Source of the DNA: UBA2357 sp046295975
GTDB taxonomy: Bacteria; Pseudomonadota; Gammaproteobacteria; Burkholderiales; Rhodocyclaceae
NCBI GenBank assembly: GCA_046295975.1
Contig: JBKBMG010000023.1
Coordinates: forward strand, 14,913 to 78,912
Direction: 5' to 3'
Length of the DNA: 64,000 nucleotides
This document shows, piece by piece, positions 56,879 through 64,000 of the stretch. The notes beneath the pieces are model-generated. The model saw nothing but the letters and a program-made list of their open reading frames with translations, had not been told where the DNA came from and did not search any database. Every line of letters starts with the position of its first letter. Positions within the stretch are counted from its first letter, which is position 1. The translations under genes and the position numbers were made by a program.

Positions 56879-58078
56879 TCAGACACTGAAAAGGCAAAAC
56901 ACGCCGGTCCAGTCGAGCGGGCGGGGGCGTCCCAGTACCGAGCCGATCTCGACGCCGGTGTAGAGGCCGAGCAGTGGCACGCGGCCGCCTACCGCGCGCT
57001 GGACGATCGCCGCATCCTCTTCGTCGATGCCGGCGTAGCCCGCGGCCCTGCCGGCGCAGTTGATGTACAGGGCGAATACTGGCCGGCGCCCGTCAAGGGC
57101 GTTGAACAGGCTTTCCACGCGCGGCGCGATGTAGTCCAGGTTGACGCTGCGGTGCATGACCTGGAATTGGGTGCCCTCCACCATGTCGGGCTCGAACATG
57201 ATCAAGCCGCGACGTTTGCTGTCGATTTTCAGGCACATGCGGTTCACGTAGGCGGATTCGTCGAAATCGCCCCATTTGTAGCCCTTGTTCACGCCCAGGG
57301 TGACGAAGAATCCGTAGTCCTCGGGGGCGACCGATGGGCCGAGGATGCTGCCGATGAAATCCACTGCCGGTTGGCCGTCGATCTCGAGAATGGTCTGTGC
57401 GTCGGCACGCGTGACGGTGTAATAGCCGGTGGCCGGCTGGCAGCCGTGCATGATGACGCTGTGCATGCGCACCTTGGCGTCCGGAAACAACAGTGCCAGG
57501 GCGTGGCGTTCGGCGATTCCGCCTCCTGTCCATTGATGGGTGGGCGTACCCACCATGTCGCCGGCAAGACCCGCGCCGGCGATGTCGGGCAGAAAGCCCA
57601 GGCTGTGTTCGATGCCGGCCAGCAACGGGGTGGCCATGATCATGCGCATGCGGCCGTGCACGCGGTTGACGGTGTCGTAGAGCAGCAGTACCGGCGAGGT
57701 CGGGGTGGTGCCGAGGTCGGACAGTTGCCGGCCCAGCCGTTCCCCGAGCGGGAATTCGCCCTCGGCCAGATCTCCTTCGGCCAGGACGTCGCAGCGCACG
57801 CCGCCCAGGTCAAACGCCGCCAGGCCGACCTGATCGCCGGCATAGCCCAGGCAGTCGTTGGTGATCGCGCCGACCGCCCAGCCACCGACGATGCGCGCTG
57901 CGGGGCCGACGACCGATGCGACGGCTTGGCGCAGGGCTTGGGGGTCGTGGCGGGCGGTCGAGAACAGCAACACCAGGTCGCAGTGCACGAGCCCGGCCTG
58001 CGCCAGGGCCGCGCGCGCGGCCTGGCTGCCCGCTGTGGTGCTGTCAGGGCTTTCGCTATAGCCGACGCCCGCTTTCAT
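56879..58078 (-). CDS. FIST domain sensory protein
   Basis: A 399-residue protein with FIST_N (about 25-220) and FIST_C (about 235-375) domains, small-ligand sensing modules found with signalling proteins. VHCDLVLLFSTARHDPQALRQAV, GYAGDQVGLAAFDL, and near the end PVFALYINCAGRAAGYAGIDEEDA and LLGLYTGVEIG are typical. Its ATG overlaps the OsmC stop (ATGA), and the GGDEF gene starts at its stop, so the three are translationally coupled. The ligand is unknown. Confidence 0.88.
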   Translation of the reverse strand: MKAGVGYSESPDSTTAGSQAARAALAQAGLVHCDLVLLFSTARHDPQALRQAVASVVGPAARIVGGWAVGAITNDCLGYAGDQVGLAAFDLGGVRCDVLAEGDLAEGEFPLGERLGRQLSDLGTTPTSPVLLLYDTVNRVHGRMRMIMATPLLAGIEHSLGFLPDIAGAGLAGDMVGTPTHQWTGGGIAERHALALLFPDAKVRMHSVIMHGCQPATGYYTVTRADAQTILEIDGQPAVDFIGSILGPSVAPEDYGFFVTLGVNKGYKWGDFDESAYVNRMCLKIDSKRRGLIMFEPDMVEGTQFQVMHRSVNLDYIAPRVESLFNALDGRRPVFALYINCAGRAAGYAGIDEEDAAIVQRAVGGRVPLLGLYTGVEIGSVLGRPRPLDWTGVFCLFSV

Positions 58079-58647
58079 TCGGTCTGAAGTCCCTCGACCA
58101 CGGTTTCGCTGCTGACCGGAATCGGCAGCAGGAAGCTGTTGAGAACTGCCGACTTGCGATCCAGCGTCTCCTTGCTGCGCAGCAAGTGCTCGCGGTCGCC
58201 CTTGCCCTTGAGGCGTACGGTGTAGTGAATGGCCTTGGCGCCGCAGGATACGTCGCGGTCCAGTCCGAGCAGGCCGAGCATGTTCCAGTCGATCTCGGTT
58301 TCCACTTCCAGGCTGTCGATCTCGGTACCGAACAACGCGGCGTTGGCGGCGATGCCGGCGGTGAGGCAGCCGCAAAGGGCCGCCGCGAGCATTTCGGCCG
58401 GGTTGGGATGCTGATCGGAACCGCCCAGTGGCGGGGGCTCGTCCATGGAAACGGTGAAGCTGCGTCCGGGTTGCGAGGCGGGCTGGCCGTTGGCGTAGAA
58501 TTCGGTGACGGTCGCGTCGCAGCGCGTGCCGCCCTTCCAGGTCGATTTCGCGACAAATTTCACCGCCGCCATGTTGGCATCGGCCTTCACTGCGTCGACG
58601 TATCCCTGCATCGCTTCGATGTCGATGCCGTTCAGTCCCTTGCTCAT
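58075..58647 (-). CDS. OsmC family protein
   Basis: A 190-residue OsmC/Ohr-like protein. NPAEMLAAALCGCLTAGIAANAAL holds the reactive-cysteine helix, and DVSCGAKAIHYTVRLKGKG is in the second half. OsmC proteins reduce organic hydroperoxides using cysteine thiols. I chose the start at 58647, preceded by GGGGGGAGCG; an extension of 30 codons upstream is rejected. It follows the oxidoreductase gene by about 110 bases. Confidence 0.85.
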   Translation of the reverse strand: MSKGLNGIDIEAMQGYVDAVKADANMAAVKFVAKSTWKGGTRCDATVTEFYANGQPASQPGRSFTVSMDEPPPLGGSDQHPNPAEMLAAALCGCLTAGIAANAALFGTEIDSLEVETEIDWNMLGLLGLDRDVSCGAKAIHYTVRLKGKGDREHLLRSKETLDRKSAVLNSFLLPIPVSSETVVEGLQTE

Positions 58648-58758
58648 GTTCGTCGCTCCCCCCATGGATGATGGTCTTGGCCGGTCGCCTGCGATCCTCG
58701 CATCACCTCGGCAATCCCGCAAGCAAAGAAGGGCCAAGCAAGGGCCCGTTCGAGAAAG

Positions 58759-60300
58759 TCATGACACGTCGCCGTGCACCAGTCGGCGGATGTAGTCTGG
58801 TACGCGCGCTTTGCCGGCAAGGTCGTGACGGTACTTGGAGGTGAAGGCCGGCTTGATGCCGAGCATGACCTCGGCGGTATCCACCGCGCCAATCCAGCAT
58901 TCCTCCTGCAGACCGACGCCGGTGGTGTAGCCCCCCACCAGCCAGACGCCGGCATGGCCTTGCAGCGCAGGCAGGCGTTCCTGCGCCTGATAGGCCGCCA
59001 TGGTCATGATGTTGTGCTTGAATCGGAACATCGTGCAGGCGCCGCCGTCGGCGTTCTTCCAGGGCGGCAGGATGATGCTGCGATCGGGCAGGGGCACCAG
59101 CGGGTTGAGCGTACAGAAGAAGTTGGGCAGATAGCTTTGCGCCCGGAACTGCGCGTCCTCCCAGTTGAACGCCGGGTTGTCGGGATCGTTCTGGTGGCGG
59201 TTGCACCAGTAGGTCATGGAGTAGCCGAGGTCTTCGGGCGCGTAGCTGCGCGGCAGGTTCAGGTTGTAGGTGCTCCAGGCGTTGACGTTGGGCGGCAGGA
59301 CGTCGGTCGCGGTGTGCACGAACACCTGGTCATTGGAGTGGCCGAACTGCGTCAGGGTGGCGGACAAGCCCGGGGCCGCCTGCGTGGGGTCTTCGAATGC
59401 GGCCATGACGTCCCATGCCTGACGCGCGACCACCACCGCGTCGAAGTGTTCGCTGTGGGTGTGGCTGTCATCGCCGGTTTGCCAGGAAGTGACGACGATT
59501 CCGCCCGCCGGGTCGACACGAAAACGCGCGCTGGTATTGACCCGCAGGACGTCGGTGGCGGTGTTGCCGTCGTAGCCCGGGTCCAGAAAAGTACACAAGG
59601 CATCCACCCAGCTGCGCACGCCGTCCACCCAGTACATGCGCTCGGGATCGGGTTGCGGTTTTCGGCCCAGCCCCTCCTGCAGGTAGTAGTAGTGGAGAAT
59701 CACGCGGAAGGGCAGTTCGCCGGGGGGGATGCGGCTGGTGAAGTACATCCCGACGATGCGCGGAAACAGGCACAGGTTCACGAAATCGGTGTTCTTGCCG
59801 ATGCCGGAGACTTCCAGAAAGGCCGACACGGTCATGTACTTGAACGCCGGGTCGTCGCTGTACATCAGCTCTTGCAGGTGCGCTTCGCAGTACGCGCGGA
59901 AGTCGGCGAAACCTTGCTCGATGTGCGGCGAGGCCTCGGTGTTCCAGCCTTTCTCTATGGTGTAGCCGGTTTCCACCTCCGACGGCGGCAGGCCCTCGCG
60001 CGCGATGGAGGAGTAGGACGCCAGATCCTGCAGCGGACGGTAGCGCACGCCAAGGCTGTCCATGACTTTCACCAGCTCGACATAGCCGGTGCGGGAGAAA
60101 TCGTTCACTCCCAGGTCCACCCAGCGCGTGCGCCCGTCGCCCATGCCCACGTCAAGCCCTCGCACCGTGCGCATGTTGCCGCCCATGTGGTGCACCGGCT
60201 CGAACACGGTGAAGTCCACGTCGTTGCGCTTGCAGACGTAGGCGGCCGCCAGGCCGCTCAATCCGCCACCGATGATGGCAACCTTGCCGATTCTGCCCAC
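58759..60300 (-). CDS. FAD/NAD(P)-dependent amine-oxidase-like oxidoreductase
   Basis: A 513-residue flavoprotein if read from GTG 60300, which has GGAGG 5 bases upstream; a longer frame of 61 codons is possible. GRIGKVAIIGGGLSGLAAAYVC is the FAD-binding fold, followed by FEPVHHMGGNMRTV. WLVGGYTTGVGLQEECW near the C-terminus is the second FAD contact. It resembles the oxidoreductases often found with fatty-acid-modifying or carotenoid genes, but none is adjacent. It heads the four-gene leftward run. Confidence 0.85.
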   Translation of the reverse strand: MGRIGKVAIIGGGLSGLAAAYVCKRNDVDFTVFEPVHHMGGNMRTVRGLDVGMGDGRTRWVDLGVNDFSRTGYVELVKVMDSLGVRYRPLQDLASYSSIAREGLPPSEVETGYTIEKGWNTEASPHIEQGFADFRAYCEAHLQELMYSDDPAFKYMTVSAFLEVSGIGKNTDFVNLCLFPRIVGMYFTSRIPPGELPFRVILHYYYLQEGLGRKPQPDPERMYWVDGVRSWVDALCTFLDPGYDGNTATDVLRVNTSARFRVDPAGGIVVTSWQTGDDSHTHSEHFDAVVVARQAWDVMAAFEDPTQAAPGLSATLTQFGHSNDQVFVHTATDVLPPNVNAWSTYNLNLPRSYAPEDLGYSMTYWCNRHQNDPDNPAFNWEDAQFRAQSYLPNFFCTLNPLVPLPDRSIILPPWKNADGGACTMFRFKHNIMTMAAYQAQERLPALQGHAGVWLVGGYTTGVGLQEECWIGAVDTAEVMLGIKPAFTSKYRHDLAGKARVPDYIRRLVHGDVS

Positions 60301-60620
60301 CCTCACCTCCGTGTCGTCGCCAGGCGTGATGTTCACCGCTTCGCTGAAATGGCCAAAGGATATGTTCGCGTAGTCGAACGATACCCGAGCGGCTGGCGAT
60401 TGCAAGCGCCGAGATGGCGCAGACCCGCATCCAGTGCGCGTTTCGGGTCGGTGTGCGGCGTGTCGGGGGCGCGCGGGTTCCAAGGCGGGCTATTATCGGC
60501 GGGTTGACGATGTGCCAACAGCCTGCGACGCACCAACGGCTTGCGTGGATGTGTCACACTCGGCGCGTGGTCGTGAGACTGCCGCGGCGCGACCGGTGAC
60601 CGCGGTTGTTGTGCGCGGCG

Positions 60621-60642
60621 CATGTGCGGTTCGTCGCACATG
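60621..60642. promoter_or_regulatory. palindrome upstream of adenine deaminase
   Basis: CATGTGCG (60621-60628) and CGCACATG (60635-60642) are perfect 8-base arms with a 6-base spacer. A GATAAT -10-like hexamer and a doubled TGGAATTC follow before the gene. It may be an operator or an mRNA hairpin. The rest of the 390-base spacer from 60301 holds nothing I recognise. Confidence 0.5.
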
Positions 60643-60689
60643 GATAATGGAATTCTGGAATTCTGGATGCTCGTCGCTCGGAGGATGGA

Positions 60690-61694
60690 ATGGATCTTGA
60701 AAGCTATGTCCGGGCTTTGCCCAAGGCCGAACTGCACTTGCACATCGAGGGCTCGCTGGAACCGGAAATGATGTTCGAGCTGGCACGGCGCAACGGCGTT
60801 GCCTTGCCCTGGGCCAGCGTGGAGGAAACCCGAGCAGCCTATGCCTTTTCCGATCTTCAGAGTTTTCTCGATCTGTACTATGCCGGCGCGGCGGTTCTGA
60901 TACACGAGCGCGACTTCTTCGACCTGGCGATGGCGTACTTCGAGCGCGCCCACGCCGATGGGATTGTGCACGCGGAGTTGTTTTTCGATCCGCAGACGCA
61001 CACCGAGCGCGGCGTGGCCTTTGCCACCGTGGTCGATGGGCTGGAGCGGGCATGTCGCGAGGCGCAGTCGCGGTTTGGAATCAGCTCGCGGCTGATCATG
61101 TGTTTTCTGCGCCACCTCAGCGAGGCGCAGGGCTTTGCCACGCTGGAAGCCGCCATGCCACAGTTGTCCCGCATCCATGGCGTGGGTCTGGATTCATCCG
61201 AGCGTGGGCATCCACCGTCCAAGTTCGCGCGCTTGTTCGCGCGTTGTCGGGAGCTGGGCTTGCACGTGGTGGCGCATGCGGGCGAGGAAGGACCGCCGGC
61301 GTATATCGTCGAGGCGCTGGATGTGCTCAAGGCCGAGCGCATCGATCACGGCGTGCGTGCCGAGGAAGACCCGGCGCTGATCGCGCGGCTGGCCCGTGAC
61401 GGGGTGCCGCTGACCGTCTGTCCGCTGTCCAACATTAAGTTGTGCGTGTTTCGCGACCTGCGGGAGCACAACCTGGGGCGGCTGCTCGATGCCGGTCTGA
61501 AGGTTACGATCAACTCCGACGATCCTGCCTACTTCGGTGGCTATCTCGCGACCAATTTCGTTGAAACCGCGCGTGCGCTGGCGCTCGATGCGGCAGCTTT
61601 GAAGCGCATCGCGCGCAACAGCCTGGAGGCAAGCTTCGTCGACGCCGGCCTGCGCGAGGCGTGGATCGCACAGTTGGAGGCGGTGACGCCGTGA
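60690..61694 (+). CDS. adenine deaminase (adenosine-deaminase family)
   Basis: A 334-residue TIM-barrel hydrolase. The zinc ligands are in AELHLHIEGS, in VVAHAGEEGPP and in INSDDPAYFGGY; the catalytic glutamate is in HAGEEG. The DPAYFGGY ending is typical of the fungal/bacterial adenine-deaminase branch rather than true adenosine deaminase. It turns adenine into hypoxanthine for purine salvage. GGAGGATGGA directly precedes the ATG. It is convergent with the CBS protein gene by two bases. Confidence 0.9.
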   Translation: MDLESYVRALPKAELHLHIEGSLEPEMMFELARRNGVALPWASVEETRAAYAFSDLQSFLDLYYAGAAVLIHERDFFDLAMAYFERAHADGIVHAELFFDPQTHTERGVAFATVVDGLERACREAQSRFGISSRLIMCFLRHLSEAQGFATLEAAMPQLSRIHGVGLDSSERGHPPSKFARLFARCRELGLHVVAHAGEEGPPAYIVEALDVLKAERIDHGVRAEEDPALIARLARDGVPLTVCPLSNIKLCVFRDLREHNLGRLLDAGLKVTINSDDPAYFGGYLATNFVETARALALDAAALKRIARNSLEASFVDAGLREAWIAQLEAVTP

Positions 61695-61696
61695 CC

Positions 61697-63139
61697 TCAG
61701 TTGTGCAGCAATGACAGGCTGAAGTGGTGTTTGATGAAGCCCTGAAAGCGTTCCACGCTTTCCAGCGCGATGCGCAGGTCCGCCTGTTCCATCAGGCTGA
61801 GGCGCTCAAGCTCCACGTAATTGCTCGGTGTGCGGCCGGCCCGCAGCGCCTCGACGTGGCCGCGCAGGCGTAGCTGCACCAGAAAGTCCAGCGCGGCGCG
61901 CCACTCGCGCGCGTCGGCCGGCTTGAGTACGCCGGCCGCCTCGAGGGCGTCTATGCGGTCGTGGGTGCCGCCGGCCAGGTTGCGCGCTTCCAGTGCGAGG
62001 GCCTTGATACCATCGGTAATCGCGAAGATGCCGGCCTTCTTGATGTCCAGCTCGCCCTTGTGTTCGCCCGAACGTTCCCCCTTGACCTTGCCAAACCAGC
62101 CCAGCGGCGGGGTAAAGCGGGTCATGTTCTGCGCCATGCGCATCAGGAAGCCACGGTCGCGGGCCACGTGTGCGAACACGTGGGTGCGCAGCGCCAATTC
62201 CAGCGTGGCGTCGCCGTGCAGGGTGCGCAGGTCCAGGAACATGCTGCCGGTCATGATGTTGTCTGGCGTCGGGGTGTCGAGCCAGCGGTCGATCTCGCGC
62301 CGCCAGTCGCCGAGGCTGCGCCGCCATGCGGCGTTCTTGGCCATGATGCCGCCAGGGCAGGGGGGGACGCCGATGGCGATCAGGGTGTCGATCAGATCGA
62401 CCGAGAAGCGCTCGATGCGTGCGATCTCGTCCGCGTTCAGCGCGTCGGAGTAGATGATCGCGTTGTCCTGATCGGTGGACAAGGTCTGTTCCGAACGCCC
62501 TTCGCTGCCCATGACGACGAAGGCGAAGCCGTCCGGTAGATCGCGGTGGCGTTCGGCGCGCAGCAAGGCGATCAGGCGGATCACGATCTGGTCGTTGAGA
62601 TGCGCGATCAGCCGGAGCAGTTCGCGGATGGCGATGCCCGAGCCGGACAGGTGCAGCACCAGCGCCTGGATGCGCGCATGCAGCTCGTGCAGGTCTTCCA
62701 CCCGCTCGGCGCGTTCGATGTCGAGCACCAGGTGGTGCGGGGAATGCGCCTGCAGGCGCAGGATGTCGCTGTCGGTGATGATGCCGGCGAGCCGGCCGGT
62801 GGCGTCGACCACGCCCAGCCGGTGGATGCGTTCGCGCGACATGCGGTAGAGCGCGCGGTAGATCACCTCGTTTTCGGCGATGACGGCAAGCGGTGCGTTC
62901 ATCACGTCGGCCACGGTGAGACTGGCCGGTGCGAGGCCGCGGGCGACGACCTTGTTGCGCAGGTCACGGTCGGTGAAGATGCCGACCGGTGCGCCGTCGG
63001 CACACACCACCATGCTGGAGATGTTGCGCGTGCTCATTTCGCGCACCGTCGGGACGAGGTCGTCGTCGGGGGCGCAGGTGACGATGTCGCGGCGGCAGAA
63101 CGCGCCAACCGGGCGGAAGAACTGGTTGATCTCGGTCAT
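61697..63139 (-). CDS. CBS-pair protein with DUF294 nucleotidyltransferase-like domain
   Basis: A 480-residue protein. Two CBS domains (about 15-135) contain GIFTDRDLRNKVVARG and LAGIITDSDILRL, likely sensing adenylates. A DUF294 nucleotidyltransferase-like domain (about 165-300, FVVMGSEGRSEQTLSTDQDNAII, with the paired acidic residues) and its helical C-terminal partner (about 330-475) follow. The layout resembles GlnD-like signal enzymes, but the substrate is unknown. A perfect FNR/ANR box lies about 107 bases upstream, so expression is probably oxygen-dependent. Confidence 0.88.
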   Translation of the reverse strand: MTEINQFFRPVGAFCRRDIVTCAPDDDLVPTVREMSTRNISSMVVCADGAPVGIFTDRDLRNKVVARGLAPASLTVADVMNAPLAVIAENEVIYRALYRMSRERIHRLGVVDATGRLAGIITDSDILRLQAHSPHHLVLDIERAERVEDLHELHARIQALVLHLSGSGIAIRELLRLIAHLNDQIVIRLIALLRAERHRDLPDGFAFVVMGSEGRSEQTLSTDQDNAIIYSDALNADEIARIERFSVDLIDTLIAIGVPPCPGGIMAKNAAWRRSLGDWRREIDRWLDTPTPDNIMTGSMFLDLRTLHGDATLELALRTHVFAHVARDRGFLMRMAQNMTRFTPPLGWFGKVKGERSGEHKGELDIKKAGIFAITDGIKALALEARNLAGGTHDRIDALEAAGVLKPADAREWRAALDFLVQLRLRGHVEALRAGRTPSNYVELERLSLMEQADLRIALESVERFQGFIKHHFSLSLLHN

Positions 63140-63177
63140 GCCGGGCCCCGGGCTGAGAGTGATGGGGGTGATGGCCG

Positions 63178-63259
63178 ATTATAGAGGCTGGATGAAGTGG
63201 CGTAAGGGGGGCGGAGCGTCGTCACTACCCAAACGCGCGCCGGGGTTGATCTGGATCAA
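63178..63259 (-). promoter_or_regulatory. FNR/ANR box and -10 upstream of CBS-DUF294 gene
   Basis: TTGATCTGGATCAA (63246-63259) is a perfect TTGAT-N4-ATCAA box. Reading leftward a TATAAT lies at 63178-63183 without a clear -35; the box centre would be about 80 bases before the transcript start, one of the spacings allowed for class I FNR activation. Confidence 0.6.
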
Positions 63260-63278
63260 GCGGGGCGCAGGACGGCGA

Positions 63279-63313
63279 CCGGGGGATGGCACTCACCAAG
63301 GAGTGACCCCCGG
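63279..63313. other. nested hairpin downstream of the hibernation factor gene
   Basis: CCGGGGG/CCCCCGG (63279-63285 and 63307-63313) enclose CACTC/GAGTG (63290-63294 and 63301-63305). No T-run; possibly a terminator. Confidence 0.4.
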
Positions 63314-63362
63314 CCGGCGGCCAAGGTGTTTCGAGGCACGTGTTGCGAGGTGCCCGAAGAGC

Positions 63363-63722
63363 TTACTCGTCTGCCGCCTCGGCTGTTTCGGTGCCCGGGC
63401 TGTTGCGGCGACGGTCTTCGAGTTTGCCGAAGGTGGTCTCGAGCGAGCGCTTGAGTTTCTGCGCCGCACCGTCGATCGCCTGGTGCAGGGTGTTGGCCTG
63501 TTCGGTCACAGCGATCGGCTGGCGGCCGGACACGCGTGCTTCCATCAGACAGCGCTTGTCGTTGTCGCCGCTTTTCTGGCCATTGACGTCGCTGAGGTGA
63601 ACTTCGACGCGGGTGACCTGCTCGCTGAAACGCCCGAGTACGCGACGCACCACGTCGTCTACGTGATGGCCGAGTTCCGCGCGGCCGTCTACGCTCTCGT
63701 CGGTATTGAACTGTACTTGCAT
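63363..63722 (-). CDS. hpf: ribosome hibernation factor HPF/RaiA family
   Basis: A 119-residue S30AE-domain protein: QVQFNTDESVDG, a beta-alpha-beta-beta-beta-alpha layout, VEVHLSDVNG and ARVSGRQPIAVTEQANTLHQAIDGAAQKLKRSLE. It binds idle ribosomes in stationary phase. The acidic, disordered C-terminal tail (residues 100-119, Glu/Ala-rich) makes it slightly longer than short HPF. The start at ATG 63722 matches the family; a longer frame runs into leader sequence. Confidence 0.9.
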   Translation of the reverse strand: MQVQFNTDESVDGRAELGHHVDDVVRRVLGRFSEQVTRVEVHLSDVNGQKSGDNDKRCLMEARVSGRQPIAVTEQANTLHQAIDGAAQKLKRSLETTFGKLEDRRRNSPGTETAEAADE

Positions 63723-63894
63723 GCTGACTCCTGTGGTTTTCCATCGGGTAGTTCGAGGCGCTGGCTTGCGGCCGGATCGCATACGGTGCGCAGGCGCGGC
63801 CTGACGTTCAGGCCTGGCGCGCCCATGCGCGTGATGCGTTCCAGTCAACCGCCGCGGTACCTCGAAGCGCCCGGTTGTTGCCGCCAACCTGCCG

Positions 63895-64000
63895 CAATGC
63901 GGCGGCCGGGGGCGCGGCCGGGGCCACCGGGGGTGCGGGGGAGGGACGCCGGCGCGGCCCCGCTGGGGGCCGGGGGAGCCCCCCGCCCCCAGACCCCGGA
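63895..64000. other. extremely G+C-rich end sequence
   Basis: By my count about 91 of the last 100 bases are G or C, in homopolymer-rich blocks. No gene or repeat is recognisable. It may be a contig-end artefact. Confidence 0.4.

Noticed and set aside
58774..60507. 577-codon plus-strand frame opposite the FAD oxidoreductase
   Set aside because: No domain and no ribosome-binding site; the minus-strand frame has the FAD-binding motif.

Overview
The window is chromosomal DNA from a high-GC betaproteobacterium. Rhodocyclales (Thauera/Azoarcus/Aromatoleum-like) fits best. The reasons are the mdh-gntR-sdhCDAB-sdhE-gltA-odhA-odhB-lpd order of the TCA cluster, an NnrU-type protein, a phasin, an FNR-type box and the overall housekeeping content. 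The genus is inferred from gene content and sequence style; no database search was done.

Layout. 1-2642: purE-purK and a Sua5/TsaC tRNA-modification gene, overlapping end to end. 2643-4366: a long untranslated leader, then 4-hydroxyphenylpyruvate dioxygenase. 4502-6371: a DUF1330 gene and a membrane-protein gene divergent from an XRE/MmyB-type regulator, with a perfect palindrome between them. 6344-13022: a roughly 6.6 kb island bounded by an 81-bp direct repeat that contains the 3' end of the initiator tRNA gene. It carries two leftward genes: a 1547-residue TIR-STAND NTPase, and a protein with a deoxyribohydrolase-like N-terminus and a TPR-S (DUF4071/ASK-related) domain. This is the best candidate here for a little-described conflict or antiphage system. 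12991-13067: the intact tRNA-fMet. 13156-15743: adenylate cyclase-FHA, a second-type IF-1 and a CitE-like lyase. 15931-28603: the TCA cluster with its GntR regulator. 28728-34541: a hairpin repeat, ZapE, a DinG-like helicase and molybdenum-cofactor genes (mobB, moeA, moaD, moaE). 34645-38046: phasin and ClpB. 38071-41379: a large MASE1-CHASE-PAS-GGDEF-EAL protein. 41599-50457: PpiD, FabI, SelO, NnrU, SmpB, RatA, RnfH, a DUF4124 protein and GuaB. 50518-53952: GuaA, then an AbiE-like antitoxin/nucleotidyltransferase pair whose promoter and operator are merged with the apparent guaA terminator. 54289-60300: a cupin gene and an AraC regulator, then a leftward FAD-oxidoreductase, OsmC, FIST and GGDEF run. 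60690-63722: adenine deaminase, a CBS-DUF294 protein preceded by a perfect FNR/ANR box, and a hibernation factor (HPF). The last ~100 bases are about 91% G+C and may be a poor contig end.

How the genes work together. The centre is aerobic carbon metabolism: citrate synthase, 2-oxoglutarate dehydrogenase, succinate dehydrogenase and malate dehydrogenase, with a GntR/UTRA regulator placed at a 16-bp palindrome between mdh and its own gene. Purine metabolism recurs (purEK, guaB, guaA, adenine deaminase). Two accessory modules stand apart from this core: the tRNA-fMet island and the AbiE-like pair.
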